15,323 nucleotides of DNA from JBFMDU01 sp034431935. GTDB taxonomy: Bacteria; Chloroflexota; Dehalococcoidia; GIF9; JBFMDU01. The position numbers were made by a program, and so were the translations under genes. Below the pieces are notes generated by a model. It had not been told where the DNA came from, did no database searches, and worked only from the letters and a program-made list of their open reading frames with translations. Location of the stretch: contig DAOUCU010000014.1 of NCBI GenBank assembly GCA_034431935.1, positions 1-15,323 of the forward strand, read 5' to 3'. Shown piece by piece: positions 6,840-13,735 of the stretch; position 1 is the first letter of the stretch, and every line of letters starts with the position of its first letter.

Positions 6840-7432
6840 TTTGCGACTCCCCGCCGGGACACGGTATCACCCTGTACCCGGGAATAAATGACCAGCTCAA
6901 AGACCGCCACCACCGGAACCTCGCCAGGCGGGGCGGCGGCGACTTCAGCCGGCGTGCCGCGTGTCACGGTTACGGTGTCGATTACCACCGCCTTTTCGAT
7001 ACCGTCAAGCTCCCGGGCAAAGTCCAGCACGCGGCTGTAGTAGCCCCTGACCGTGACACTTAAACCGAGAGTGCCGTAGTTATGCCTGCCGACTTCAGTT
7101 ACGCCCGGCGCCTCTACCTCAAACGGCAACACCGCCAGCATGTGCTGATTGCCCAGTTCAAGGATGCGCCTGACCATCTCATTGCCGTCCGGAGCAGGCG
7201 GCAGAGTCTGCTTTGCCCTATCAACCCGTTCCCGGGCGGCGGCAAGCTCGTTCTTCGGGTCACCCACCGGAGCCGGCACCTCGGCCAGTGCCCGCCGCAG
7301 TTCGGATACCTGAGAAATGGCCGCAGACAGCGCCGCCTCATCACGACGATACTGTGACCAGAAGAAAAAAGAGAGGACAAGAAAAAGGACGGTGCAGAAG
7401 GTAAGGATGGTAACAAGCGCCTGATGTCTCAA
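6836..7432 (-). CDS. pilO: Type IV pilus inner-membrane alignment protein PilO
   Basis: A 198-aa protein with one N-terminal membrane span (about 6-25, VTILTFCTVLFLVLSFFF), a coiled coil (about 29-75, SQVSELRRALAEV, AAARERVDRAKQ) and a ferredoxin-like alpha/beta domain (about 85-185) with the PilO-type segment YGTLGLSVTVRGYYSRVLDFARELDG split across 119-144. PilO pairs with PilN on the outer side of the membrane and transmits alignment and motor state in pilus assembly. Sequence similarity in this family is low, so the call rests on architecture, size and position next to PilM-PilN. The start is TTG with a full AGGAGGT site 7 nt upstream; its stop overlaps the next start by 4 nt. Confidence 0.8.
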   Translation of the reverse strand: MRHQALVTILTFCTVLFLVLSFFFWSQYRRDEAALSAAISQVSELRRALAEVPAPVGDPKNELAAARERVDRAKQTLPPAPDGNEMVRRILELGNQHMLAVLPFEVEAPGVTEVGRHNYGTLGLSVTVRGYYSRVLDFARELDGIEKAVVIDTVTVTRGTPAEVAAAPPGEVPVVAVFELVIYSRVQGDTVSRRGVAK

Positions 7433-7439
7433 CAGGCTG

Positions 7440-7446
7440 ACCTCCT
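7440..7446 (-). promoter_or_regulatory. Strong ribosome binding site fixing the TTG start of pilO
   Basis: The minus strand reads AGGAGGT, 7 nt before TTG at 7432. This consensus site decides the TTG start and suggests that pilO can be initiated independently of the gene before it. Confidence 0.75.
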
Positions 7447-7471
7447 GTGCGCCGATGCGGCACGGCTCAAT

Positions 7472-7573
7472 TCATACCTCCAGCCCGCCGGAATCCCCGC
7501 CACCACCGGACTCTTCGGCCGGCCGCCGCACCTTCTCCACAAATGACGTTATTGTCTCTATTCTACCAGCCAT
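7472..7573 (-). CDS. Candidate small ORF (33 aa) between the PilX-like gene and pilO
   Basis: An ATG at 7573 opens a 33-codon frame beginning MAGRIETITSFVEKV, continuing with a charged RRPAEE segment and ending in a Gly/Ser-rich tail (SGGGGDSGGLEV) before TGA. AGGA lies 7 nt upstream of the ATG, and the start overlaps the last 16 nt of the PilX-like gene, as expected for a coupled gene. It fills most of the only sizeable gap in an otherwise tightly overlapping operon; the pilO ribosome site begins 26 nt after its stop. A short amphipathic helix is plausible. I know of no matching pilus peptide, and a chance frame in high-GC DNA is possible. Confidence 0.4.
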   Translation of the reverse strand: MAGRIETITSFVEKVRRPAEESGGGGDSGGLEV

Positions 7574-8241
7574 GAGTCAATCCTGACAGCGCCGGTGACC
7601 GCGGTGCACCTGACCGTGGTCACGCGGTTGCCGGAGGTAGACCTGATATCATAGACACGCCCGCTGTAAGTCAGTACCAGCGTTATCGTGCCCTGGCCGC
7701 TGTAGCTGGGCGTCCTGACCTCCATTACCCAGCCCCCGGCCGAAGGCACGTTGTATGTCGTCGTGTACGGCGGCTTACTGAAATTCCTCTGGACACCGTT
7801 GAAGCGGAAGCGGACCGTCGTTGTCACCGGCAACTGCACGGTCACGGTAACAGTGCAGGCACCGGTGGTGGTGAACGGGTAGTTTTTCCAGCCGGTTCCG
7901 GCCTGCCAGGCCGGGGTCAGGGTCTCGGTGCTGCCGGTGGTTCCCACATACCTGATCTCGGTGGTCGGGAAAGCCATACCGTTGACCGTGGCCGGGAACG
8001 GCTGGAGCGGCGCCGAGGTGTAGGCGGTACTGCTGGTGATGTTCGGGTTGAGCTTTACCCGCCACAACCCCCATTCCACTCCGGCATCGGACGAGTAGCG
8101 GTCGACCATAACCGCATGATAGTTCCGGCTGGCAACCAGCCCGGCCGAGAGATGCCCGAGGAAAGGTACGATGACCAGCATGCCCGCCCCGAGGGCGAGC
8201 AGGGCCAGCGCAGTCGCCTGGCCGCTTTCGCCTTTCCTCAT
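7558..8241 (-). CDS. PilX/Tad-like minor pilus protein with an N-terminal membrane helix
   Basis: A 227-aa protein with a hydrophobic N-terminal helix (about 8-37, GQATALALLALGAGMLVIVPFLG) followed by YSSDAGVEWGLWRVK (49-63), the aspartate/alanine-glycine-valine-glutamate pattern typical of PilX- and Tad-like minor pilins. The rest is a Thr-rich beta domain with few charges, expected outside the membrane. There is no canonical prepilin cleavage motif with Glu at +5; the closest is SG before QATAL. Its ATG shares an ATGA overlap with the PilW-like gene. Position directly after PilV- and PilW-like genes matches the usual order of minor pilins that prime pilus assembly. Alternatives are a TadE-like protein or an adhesin subunit. 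Confidence 0.7.
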   Translation of the reverse strand: MRKGESGQATALALLALGAGMLVIVPFLGHLSAGLVASRNYHAVMVDRYSSDAGVEWGLWRVKLNPNITSSTAYTSAPLQPFPATVNGMAFPTTEIRYVGTTGSTETLTPAWQAGTGWKNYPFTTTGACTVTVTVQLPVTTTVRFRFNGVQRNFSKPPYTTTYNVPSAGGWVMEVRTPSYSGQGTITLVLTYSGRVYDIRSTSGNRVTTVRCTAVTGAVRIDSWLVE

Positions 8242-8681
8242 GGCGCCGGCCTCATGTTAAACAGGTAGGTAGCCTGGGCCAGAGCGCCGGAGCGTCCCGA
8301 TGGCGTTGATGTCAGTTCCACGGTAATAAGCCTGCCCGTCACCGAGAAAGTGGCCGCGCTGATGTTGCGGGCAACGGTGTTCACCGTACCGCCTGAGGTA
8401 CGGGTCAGGTTCGTCCCGGACACGGCATAGGTGACAATCGAGCCACCCGGCAGGGTCAGGGTCAACTGCGCGCCGCCGGAAGCGGTCCTGGCCCCGACGG
8501 CGTCACCCTGCATCCAGGCGGCGGCGTTCTGAAGCTCGTTCCTGGCGGTAATCTGGGCGTCTCCAAACTCCTCGACCTGAAAGGTCTGGAAGACCATGAA
8601 ACCCAGGAAGCCCATAATAACGGCGGTAATGGCCGCCCCTACCAGCAGTTCCACCAGGGTAAAACCCCGCTCGCTGCTCAC
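8238..8681 (-). CDS. PilW/GspJ-like minor pilin
   Basis: A 147-aa pseudopilin. The class III signal RG/FTLVELLVG is intact: cleavage after Gly6, Phe7 as the methylated +1 residue, Glu11 at +5, followed by the hydrophobic assembly helix (to about 32). The mature part is a Thr/Ser-rich beta domain with an internal turn-rich repeat (GGSIVTYAVSGTNLTRTSGG). It would be processed by a prepilin peptidase not present in this window. GTG start, GTGA overlap with the PilV-like gene upstream, AAGGTG 5 nt before the start. The J/W assignment rests on its position between V- and X-like genes and the long first helix; the exact subtype is uncertain. Confidence 0.8.
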   Translation of the reverse strand: MSSERGFTLVELLVGAAITAVIMGFLGFMVFQTFQVEEFGDAQITARNELQNAAAWMQGDAVGARTASGGAQLTLTLPGGSIVTYAVSGTNLTRTSGGTVNTVARNISAATFSVTGRLITVELTSTPSGRSGALAQATYLFNMRPAP

Positions 8682-9073
8682 CGGTTCACCTTGTAGTCTT
8701 CCAGAATCAGGATGGTGACGCCGCCGCGGGTCACCGTGACCGTAACTTTCTGGATGTCCGGGTTGCCCGAAGCCTCCGGTATAGCACTTCTTACCGCCGT
8801 CACCGCCCAGCCGGAAGGGACGGAAACTGAAGGATAGGAACCGCTCCCGGATACGTAAGGCAGACTCTTGACGTACTCGAGCTGGCTCATGGCGATGCCC
8901 TGGGCAATACCCTGCTGGTCTGTCTCACCGGCGCCGGCGGCGCCGGTGGAAAGAGCCGCAGTAAAAGCCACCGCAACCACTCCCAGGACAAACACCGCTA
9001 TCATGACATCAACTATGCCAAAACCGCACTCTTCCCTGCGGCCAGAAAATATTCGTCCCGCCGTCCGCTTCAT
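8678..9073 (-). CDS. PilV/GspI-like minor pilin with Asp at +5
   Basis: A 131-aa pseudopilin with a class III signal peptide CG/FGIVDVMIAVFVLG. Cleavage would follow Gly17, leaving Phe18 at +1. Position +5, normally Glu, is Asp22 here. The hydrophobic helix (18-45) leads to a short C-terminal domain ending in a beta pair (KVTVTVTRGGVTILILEDYKV), as in PilV/GspI proteins. QGIAMSQLEYVKSLPY resembles the conserved A...QLE.VK..PY stretch of V-type minor pilins. The ATG overlaps the PilC stop by 4 nt (ATGA), so it is co-translated. It is expected to take part in the priming complex of the pilus tip. Confidence 0.8.
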   Translation of the reverse strand: MKRTAGRIFSGRREECGFGIVDVMIAVFVLGVVAVAFTAALSTGAAGAGETDQQGIAQGIAMSQLEYVKSLPYVSGSGSYPSVSVPSGWAVTAVRSAIPEASGNPDIQKVTVTVTRGGVTILILEDYKVNR

Positions 9074-10287
9074 CGGGCGCTGATCGACCTCAGGACGGAG
9101 TAGAGCGGACTGATAAGCGACATGACGATGAAGGCCACAACAAGACCGACCGCGATAGTCATCACCGGCTCGACCAGCGCCACCAGCCGGGCAACCTTGT
9201 GGTCAACCGAACGCTCGTAATAATCGGCCACGTTCTCCAGTGCCCCCTCCAGGTCACCGGTCTTCTCACCGACGGCCACCATGCCGACCATCATTGGCGG
9301 GAACATGCCGTCTGCCGCCATCACCCGCGAAAGGCTTTGCCCCTGTATAATCTCCCGCCCGACGGTATCCAGTGACCGGCGCACCAGCAAATTGGGGACG
9401 GTCTGAGAGACAACGGACATGATTTCAGGCAGGCGCAGGCCGGCGCGCAGGAGCATGGCCGCGCTCCGACAGAACCGCTCCAGATAGCGCTCACGGTTCA
9501 CCGGCCCGATGCCGGGAAAGCCAATAGCCAGTCGGCTCATGACCATCCTGCCCGCCGGCAGCCTGAAAAACCCGACCAACGCCGCCGCCAGCAGGAGCAC
9601 CGCCGCTATCAGCTGGAGCCTGTACGTGACGATGAAATCATAGACGCTGATAAGAGTCCTTGTCTGTACCGGCAGGGCCAAGTCCAGCGCGGCGAAAAGG
9701 CTGACCAGCGGCGGCATTGCCACAATCATCAGCACGATTACGATTATGATGGCCATGCCGACAACCAGCGCCGGGTAGGTCAGTGCGCTCACCACTTTCC
9801 GGGAAAGCGCCATCTGCCTTTCCAGGTACGCGGCCATCTGATTAAGACCGGCTTCAAGATTTCCGGCCCGCTCGGCGGCATATACCACCCGGCAGTACGT
9901 GTCAGAAAAAACGTCCGGGTAGCGCGCGGCGGCCTCGGAGAACGACCTGCCATCGCCAATCTGCCTGACCATCCCGGCGATGACCGTCCGCATGGCCGCC
10001 CTGCGCACCTGGCTCTGGAGCAGTTCCAGCGCGGAGAGCACGGTGATGCCGGAACGGACCAGAGTAGCCATCTCGCGGGAGAAATCGATAACATCCTGAC
10101 GTCTGACGCCGACCAGAGTCGGCAGATAGCGCTCCGCGAACGTTCCGGCCGGTCTTTCTTTCAGCGTGAGCACATTGCGGTAACCGGACTGGTAAAGCGA
10201 TTGCTCGGCGGCCTCCTCTGAGACGGCGTCGACAACTCCCTCCACGACCTTCCTGTCTTCAGTGTAAGCCCGGAACGCATACGGCAT
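9070..10287 (-). CDS. pilC: Type IV pilus inner-membrane platform protein PilC (GspF family)
   Basis: A 405-aa polytopic protein of normal family length. Two T2SSF domains are visible (about 64-187 and 266-388), each with the family's helical bundle. Membrane spans lie near 170-196 (after the YPALVV motif), 222-242 and 366-393. GEKTGDLEGALENVADYYE (340-358) is the typical conserved segment of the second repeat. PilC is the rotor-like platform on which PilB acts to insert pilins into the fibre. The ATG has GGAGGGG upstream with a 6-nt spacer and starts 17 nt after the pilB stop. Start choice is also supported by the family N-terminus MPYAFRAYTEDRK. Confidence 0.95.
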   Translation of the reverse strand: MPYAFRAYTEDRKVVEGVVDAVSEEAAEQSLYQSGYRNVLTLKERPAGTFAERYLPTLVGVRRQDVIDFSREMATLVRSGITVLSALELLQSQVRRAAMRTVIAGMVRQIGDGRSFSEAAARYPDVFSDTYCRVVYAAERAGNLEAGLNQMAAYLERQMALSRKVVSALTYPALVVGMAIIIVIVLMIVAMPPLVSLFAALDLALPVQTRTLISVYDFIVTYRLQLIAAVLLLAAALVGFFRLPAGRMVMSRLAIGFPGIGPVNRERYLERFCRSAAMLLRAGLRLPEIMSVVSQTVPNLLVRRSLDTVGREIIQGQSLSRVMAADGMFPPMMVGMVAVGEKTGDLEGALENVADYYERSVDHKVARLVALVEPVMTIAVGLVVAFIVMSLISPLYSVLRSISAR

Positions 10288-10304
10288 AACGAGCCCCTCC
10301 GTCG

Positions 10305-11981
10305 TCAGCCAATGGTGAAGGCGGTACGGAGCACCTCGCCCAGGGTAGTGATGCCTTCCTTAGCCTTGACCATACCGTTGTGGCGTATGGTGGTCATGCC
10401 ATCCTTAACCGCCTGGGCCTTGATTTCGGCGGCGGCGGCATTGCTCAAGACCATGTCCCGGATGCGTTCGGTCATGATCAGGACTTCATAGAGGCCGGTA
10501 CGGCCGCGGAAGCCGGTATTATTGCAGAGGTGACATCCGGCCCCGGCAAAGAAGGCTCCGGGACCCTCCTTCATCTCCTCCTCATAGGCCGCCTTCTCCT
10601 CGGCGGTTGGCTTATACTCCGTACGGCAGTACGGGCAGATGCGCCTCAGCATGCGCTGGGCGACGATGCCGACCACGGTGGAGACAACAAGATAACGCTC
10701 GATACCGAGGTCAAGCAGGCGGAAGATAACACCGACGGCATCGTTGGCATGAATGGATGACAGCACCAGATGACCGGTCAGGGCCGCCTGAACGGCTGTT
10801 GTTACGGTGTCCTTGTCCCGGATTTCACCGACCAGGATGACATCCGGGTTGTGCCTCATGGCGGCGCGCAGACCGCCGGCAAAGGTTATCCCCGCTTTGG
10901 GATTCACCTGGGTCTGACTGATGTTGTCAAATCGGTACTCAATCGGGTCTTCGATGGTGAGGATGTTCCGCTGGATGCGGTCGAGGGTGTTAATCGAAGC
11001 ATAGAGGGTGGTGGTCTTGCCGGAGCCGGTGGGGCCGCTCACCAGAATCATACCGAAGGGACTTCTGAGGACAGCGCGGTAGCGCTCCAGGGCATCCGGA
11101 GTGAAGCCGAGGTCAGACAGCGGGATAATGGACAGCGACTTGTCCAGGATTCTCAGCGTGACCCGTTCTCCATAGGCCGCTTCCATCGTCGCCACCCGGA
11201 TATCAACATCCTTTTCGCCGACTTTTATTGAGAACTGGCCGTCCTGAGGCCGGCGCTGTTCCGCGATGTCCATGCCACCCAGCACCTTGATGCGTGAGAC
11301 CAGCGGTGCACCGGCGGAAAGGGGCAGTGAGAAAGCATCGCGGAGGATGCCATCCACCCGGTAGCGCACGCGGAGATGTCCCGCCTGGGGTTCGATATGC
11401 ACATCCGAGGCGCGGTCCCTGACCGCCTGGGCGATGATAAGTTCCAGACTCTGCGCCACCGGCGTCCGGGCAATAACTTCCGAAGTCACGGTGGCCCTCT
11501 CCTCCGCCGGTGCGAATTGACTGACCTGACGGGTGATTTCTCCCACGGAGCGGTAATTGAGGTCTATCGCCTGCCGGATGTCCGCAGGAATCCCCAGCGC
11601 TGCCTCGACCCGGCGGCCGGAGCGGGCCCGGATGTCCTCGATAGTACGCACATCGCTCGGGTCGGCCATGACCACCATCAGCGAGTCACCGATAATATCC
11701 ATCGGGATGAGCGTATGCTTACGGGCCATTTCCTCCGGGACGAGCTTGATGGCATCGGGCTGGATAACGTGCCGCTTGAGGTCGATGAAGGGAACATTCA
11801 GGAGCACACTCTGGACGACGGCCAGGTCCTCGGACCTGACATAACCTTCACGCACCAGTACCTCGGCGAGGCTACCACCCCGGGTACGCTGTATCTCCAG
11901 AGCCCGGGCAAGCTGTTCCGGGGTCACCAGCTTCTCCTCGAGAAGCATCTCCCCGAGGTCTTTCCTGGCCGGCTCGCTCAA
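10305..11981 (-). CDS. pilB: Type IV pilus assembly ATPase PilB (GspE family)
   Basis: A 558-aa hexameric motor ATPase that drives pilus extension from the cytoplasm. An N-terminal MshEN/T2SSE_N domain (about 5-145, beginning LGEMLLEEKLVTPEQLARAL) precedes the catalytic part. Walker A GPTGSGKT is 316-323, the Asp box TIEDPIEY 342-349, Walker B VILVGEIRD 381-389 with catalytic Glu386, and the His box GHLVLSSIHAND 403-414. A zinc site typical of PilB is formed by Cys449, Cys452, Cys483 and Cys486. All key residues are present, so it should be active. The zinc motif and long N-terminus favour PilB over the retraction ATPase PilT. TTG start with AAGGAG 8 nt upstream; 12 nt separate it from the response regulator gene. 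Confidence 0.95.
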   Translation of the reverse strand: MSEPARKDLGEMLLEEKLVTPEQLARALEIQRTRGGSLAEVLVREGYVRSEDLAVVQSVLLNVPFIDLKRHVIQPDAIKLVPEEMARKHTLIPMDIIGDSLMVVMADPSDVRTIEDIRARSGRRVEAALGIPADIRQAIDLNYRSVGEITRQVSQFAPAEERATVTSEVIARTPVAQSLELIIAQAVRDRASDVHIEPQAGHLRVRYRVDGILRDAFSLPLSAGAPLVSRIKVLGGMDIAEQRRPQDGQFSIKVGEKDVDIRVATMEAAYGERVTLRILDKSLSIIPLSDLGFTPDALERYRAVLRSPFGMILVSGPTGSGKTTTLYASINTLDRIQRNILTIEDPIEYRFDNISQTQVNPKAGITFAGGLRAAMRHNPDVILVGEIRDKDTVTTAVQAALTGHLVLSSIHANDAVGVIFRLLDLGIERYLVVSTVVGIVAQRMLRRICPYCRTEYKPTAEEKAAYEEEMKEGPGAFFAGAGCHLCNNTGFRGRTGLYEVLIMTERIRDMVLSNAAAAEIKAQAVKDGMTTIRHNGMVKAKEGITTLGEVLRTAFTIG

Positions 11982-11993
11982 GTCCCCGTCTCC

Positions 11994-12386
11994 TTACCGG
12001 TCCGGCGGCGAGATGGCCTTACGCGCCAGCAGCTGGGCAACCCGCCGGCTGATTTCGGCCGGGTCGGCCGGCTTGGTGACATAATCGTCAGCCCCGACCT
12101 TCAGGCCGGCGGCTCGGTCAATTTCACGGGCCTTGGCCGATACCATGATGATGGGTATACCGGCGGTGGACGGCTGGGCACGCAGACGGCTGGCCACCTC
12201 AAGACCGTCTATGCCGGGCAGCATCACGTCCAGCACCACCACGTCCGGGGCCTCACTGCTCGCCTTCCTCAGGCCATCCAGCCCGTTGGAAGCGGTGATT
12301 ACCTCATAACCATCCTGCTGGAGCGTGTACTGCACCAGCCTCAGGGCCGCCGGGTCATCATCAACAACAAGTATTCTCTTAGTCAC
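11994..12386 (-). CDS. Single-domain response regulator (CheY-like receiver)
   Basis: A 130-aa stand-alone receiver with no output domain. The acidic pocket is Asp9-Asp11, the phospho-acceptor Asp53 (VVVLDVMLPG), with Ser83 in the Thr/Ser switch position and Lys105 in the TKPADP motif. It fits the PilG/PilH/CheY size class. The GTG start has a weak GGCGGG site 7 nt upstream. It is the first gene of the block that continues with pilB 12 nt downstream, so its likely role is to relay a sensor-kinase signal to pilus production or motor activity by direct contact. No cognate kinase is in the window, and the partner is unknown. Confidence 0.9.
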   Translation of the reverse strand: MTKRILVVDDDPAALRLVQYTLQQDGYEVITASNGLDGLRKASSEAPDVVVLDVMLPGIDGLEVASRLRAQPSTAGIPIIMVSAKAREIDRAAGLKVGADDYVTKPADPAEISRRVAQLLARKAISPPDR

Positions 12387-12488
12387 TGGCCAGCCCGCCT
12401 ATGAGACAGTAGGCCTTTCCAACAACACGGCAACGCACCTGCGAAAATTACGACCGGCGCTGTTACCGCATGACTTCAACAGTTCCAA

Positions 12489-12509
12489 CTTCCGATCCGC
12501 CAACGGAAG
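12489..12509. other. Hairpin in the gap between prepilin and response regulator genes
   Basis: CTTCCG and CGGAAG arms (6 bp) around a 9-nt loop, about 40 nt downstream of the prepilin stop on the minus strand. No clear U-run follows, so it may be a partial terminator or RNA-processing structure that lowers readthrough from the abundant pilin mRNA into the assembly genes. The remaining 12387-12546 gap contains an AT-rich run (near 12530-12546) and no convincing promoter. Confidence 0.35.
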
Positions 12510-12546
12510 CCCTGCCCAACCCGCTCCACCTTATTAATTATTAATT

Positions 12547-12915
12547 CTAGTACCCGGTACTCGCCTGGCTGACCAGCCCGGAGCTGGTGCAGGTATAGGT
12601 ACCCTTGGTGGTGGCGGTACGGAGATAGTTGGGGTAGAGCGGATGGGTCGTGTCAGGGAACTTGCTCATGTCATTGGTCGCCGTGGTGACCGCTGTGACT
12701 GTGGTCAGCTTCTCCTTTATCATCATGACATCCATGGCCGTCTGGACCTGATTAAGTTCAGCTTTGGCCGCTTCTGTCTGCCCTGAGCCGACCAGGCCGG
12801 TGACGTTGACCAGCACCACCGCGGCAAGGACACCCAGGATGGCCACCACAATCAGCAACTCCACCAGGGTAAAGCCGCGGTTGTCCCCGGTTGCCTTGTC
12901 TAGAAGCCGTGTCAT
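12547..12915 (-). CDS. Type IV major-type prepilin
   Basis: A 122-aa prepilin. The signal peptide MTRLLDKATGDNRG ends with Gly14, and the mature protein begins FTLVELLIVVAILGVLAAVVL with Glu19 at +5, the classic N-methylated assembly helix. The mature 108 residues include a short Thr-rich globular part with one cysteine (TYTCTSSG), so no intramolecular disulfide. The frame is open to 12939, but the ATG at 12915 is chosen because AAGGAGG lies 6 nt upstream, inside the longer frame. It has its own probable promoter and stands before the assembly operon, which fits the major subunit PilA; a PulG-type pseudopilin is the alternative. Confidence 0.9.
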   Translation of the reverse strand: MTRLLDKATGDNRGFTLVELLIVVAILGVLAAVVLVNVTGLVGSGQTEAAKAELNQVQTAMDVMMIKEKLTTVTAVTTATNDMSKFPDTTHPLYPNYLRTATTKGTYTCTSSGLVSQASTGY

Positions 12916-12921
12916 TTGCTG

Positions 12922-12928
12922 CCTCCTT
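12922..12928 (-). promoter_or_regulatory. Consensus ribosome binding site of the prepilin gene
   Basis: The minus strand reads AAGGAGG, 6 nt before ATG 12915. It rules out the two upstream in-frame ATGs (12939, 12936), which would place this site inside the coding region. The strength of the site fits an abundant pilin. Confidence 0.8.
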
Positions 12929-13005
12929 TTCGACATCAAAGTAACACAGTTTTACACCTGTACCGCCATACAACCCGCGCCGGTACCATCACCCTTATGT
13001 TTTTC

Positions 13006-13035
13006 AGTCTATGCCACTGTCAGACGAAAAGTCAA
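13006..13035 (-). promoter_or_regulatory. Predicted promoter of the prepilin gene
   Basis: On the minus strand TTGACT (13035-13030, 5/6 match to -35) is followed after 18 nt by TAGACT (13011-13006, 4/6 match to -10). The start of transcription would be near 12999, giving a leader of about 84 nt with G-rich segments that may fold. I looked for a cyclic-di-GMP (GEMM) riboswitch core in this leader and did not find one. Confidence 0.45.
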
Positions 13036-13048
13036 TAGCCGGCTCTTC

Positions 13049-13078
13049 CGTCATCCCGCGCCCGTGCAAGGAATCCGG
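13049..13078 (+). repeat. Possible decayed REP-like intergenic repeat
   Basis: The segment begins CGTCATCCCGCGCC and ends GCAAGGAATCCGG, recalling short palindromic elements of the CGTCATTCCCGCG...GGAATCC type dispersed between genes in many bacteria. The internal symmetry is largely lost. It lies in the 299-nt gap 12916-13214, which otherwise holds only the prepilin promoter and no convincing gene. Confidence 0.35.
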
Positions 13079-13170
13079 AGCCCTGTCGCGCACTTTGTGC
13101 CCTCGATAACCACACGCGCGGCATCGCCTTTCAGTCCGGCGAAGGCCCGGGGGTAGGGCTTTACGCCATG

Positions 13171-13205
13171 TGTCATGCCGGAGCGCTATCGAAGCAATCC
13201 CGTAA
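13171..13205 (+). repeat. Possible REP-like intergenic repeat
   Basis: The segment begins TGTCATGCCGGAGCG and ends GAAGCAATCCCGTAA, close to the TGTCATTGCGAG...GAAGCAATC type of short dispersed palindromic repeat. It lies just downstream of the exonuclease stop. The call rests on remembered consensus and needs a genome-wide comparison. Confidence 0.45.
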
Positions 13206-13214
13206 GCCGCTTTA

Positions 13215-13730
13215 TCACGGAGCGTAGGGCGCCGCCCGCCCGGCGAGGCGGGCATCAAGCTCGCGGCGCAGGGGCAGGAGGTTCATCACATCCTCCCTGT
13301 TATATCTGAGCAGTGTTTCCAGCGCCCTCCGGTCCCCCTTCCTCTCGTACCTGAGCCACAGCATGACGGCGTCAAACCCGCTGATGCCTTTGAGCTCACG
13401 GTCAATGCCGACACGGCACTCCACCGCTTTAAGCCCGCCGTTGAGCCCCAGCCGCCAGCAGTCGAACATGAGGTCGCGGTGCGGGTACATCGCCTCAAGG
13501 TCCACCCCCAACCCCGCCCTGATGAAAGGCAGGTCAAACCGGTGCCCGTTATAGGTATGCAGGCGGGTCACGCCTTCGACCGCCTCAAGCAGATTACTGA
13601 CGGTGAGACGCTCATCATAAAGCTGTACCAGCTCGCCGTCCTTCCCGAACCACCGGTAAATGCCGATAACCGTAATGCGGCAGTCACGCGTTGACAGCCC
13701 GGTCGTTTCGATGTCAAGATAGGCCTCCAT
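13215..13730 (-). CDS. RNase H-like DEDDy exonuclease (YprB-type)
   Basis: A 171-aa nuclease-domain protein resembling the YprB/RNase_H_2 group. Motif I is LDIETTGLS with Asp6 and Glu8, motif II TYNGHRFDLPF with Asp66, motif III YNREDVMNL with Tyr143 and Asp147 (the Y-x3-D spacing of DEDDy enzymes). All four metal-binding acids are present, so two-metal-ion exonuclease activity on DNA or RNA is expected; the substrate is unknown. It is a bare domain without the TPR region of longer relatives. The ATG lies 5 nt after the WYL regulator stop, with a weak GGAAG site inside that gene's end, so the two are likely co-transcribed and translationally coupled. Confidence 0.85.
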   Translation of the reverse strand: MEAYLDIETTGLSTRDCRITVIGIYRWFGKDGELVQLYDERLTVSNLLEAVEGVTRLHTYNGHRFDLPFIRAGLGVDLEAMYPHRDLMFDCWRLGLNGGLKAVECRVGIDRELKGISGFDAVMLWLRYERKGDRRALETLLRYNREDVMNLLPLRRELDARLAGRAAPYAP

Positions 13731-13735
13731 GCCGG

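Noticed and set aside
11376..12404. 342-aa plus-strand open frame opposite pilB and the receiver gene
   Set aside because: Shadow of two confidently identified genes; no domain seen.
12547..12915. Conductive (aromatic-rich) e-pilin
   Set aside because: The mature protein is short, but only about six of 108 residues are aromatic, too few and too clustered for that idea.
12916..13000. Cyclic-di-GMP riboswitch in the prepilin leader
   Set aside because: The conserved GEMM core elements (GCAAACC and ACGCAAAG type) are absent.
13142..13162. Terminator-like stem (AAGGCCC / GGGCTTT)
   Set aside because: It pairs only with a G-U wobble on the plus strand, where no gene ends, and no T-run follows.
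13004..13258. 84-aa minus-strand frame with CRACGYRGH
   Set aside because: Overlaps the exonuclease end and REP-like sequence, has only one CxxC pair and no clear ribosome site; probably chance.
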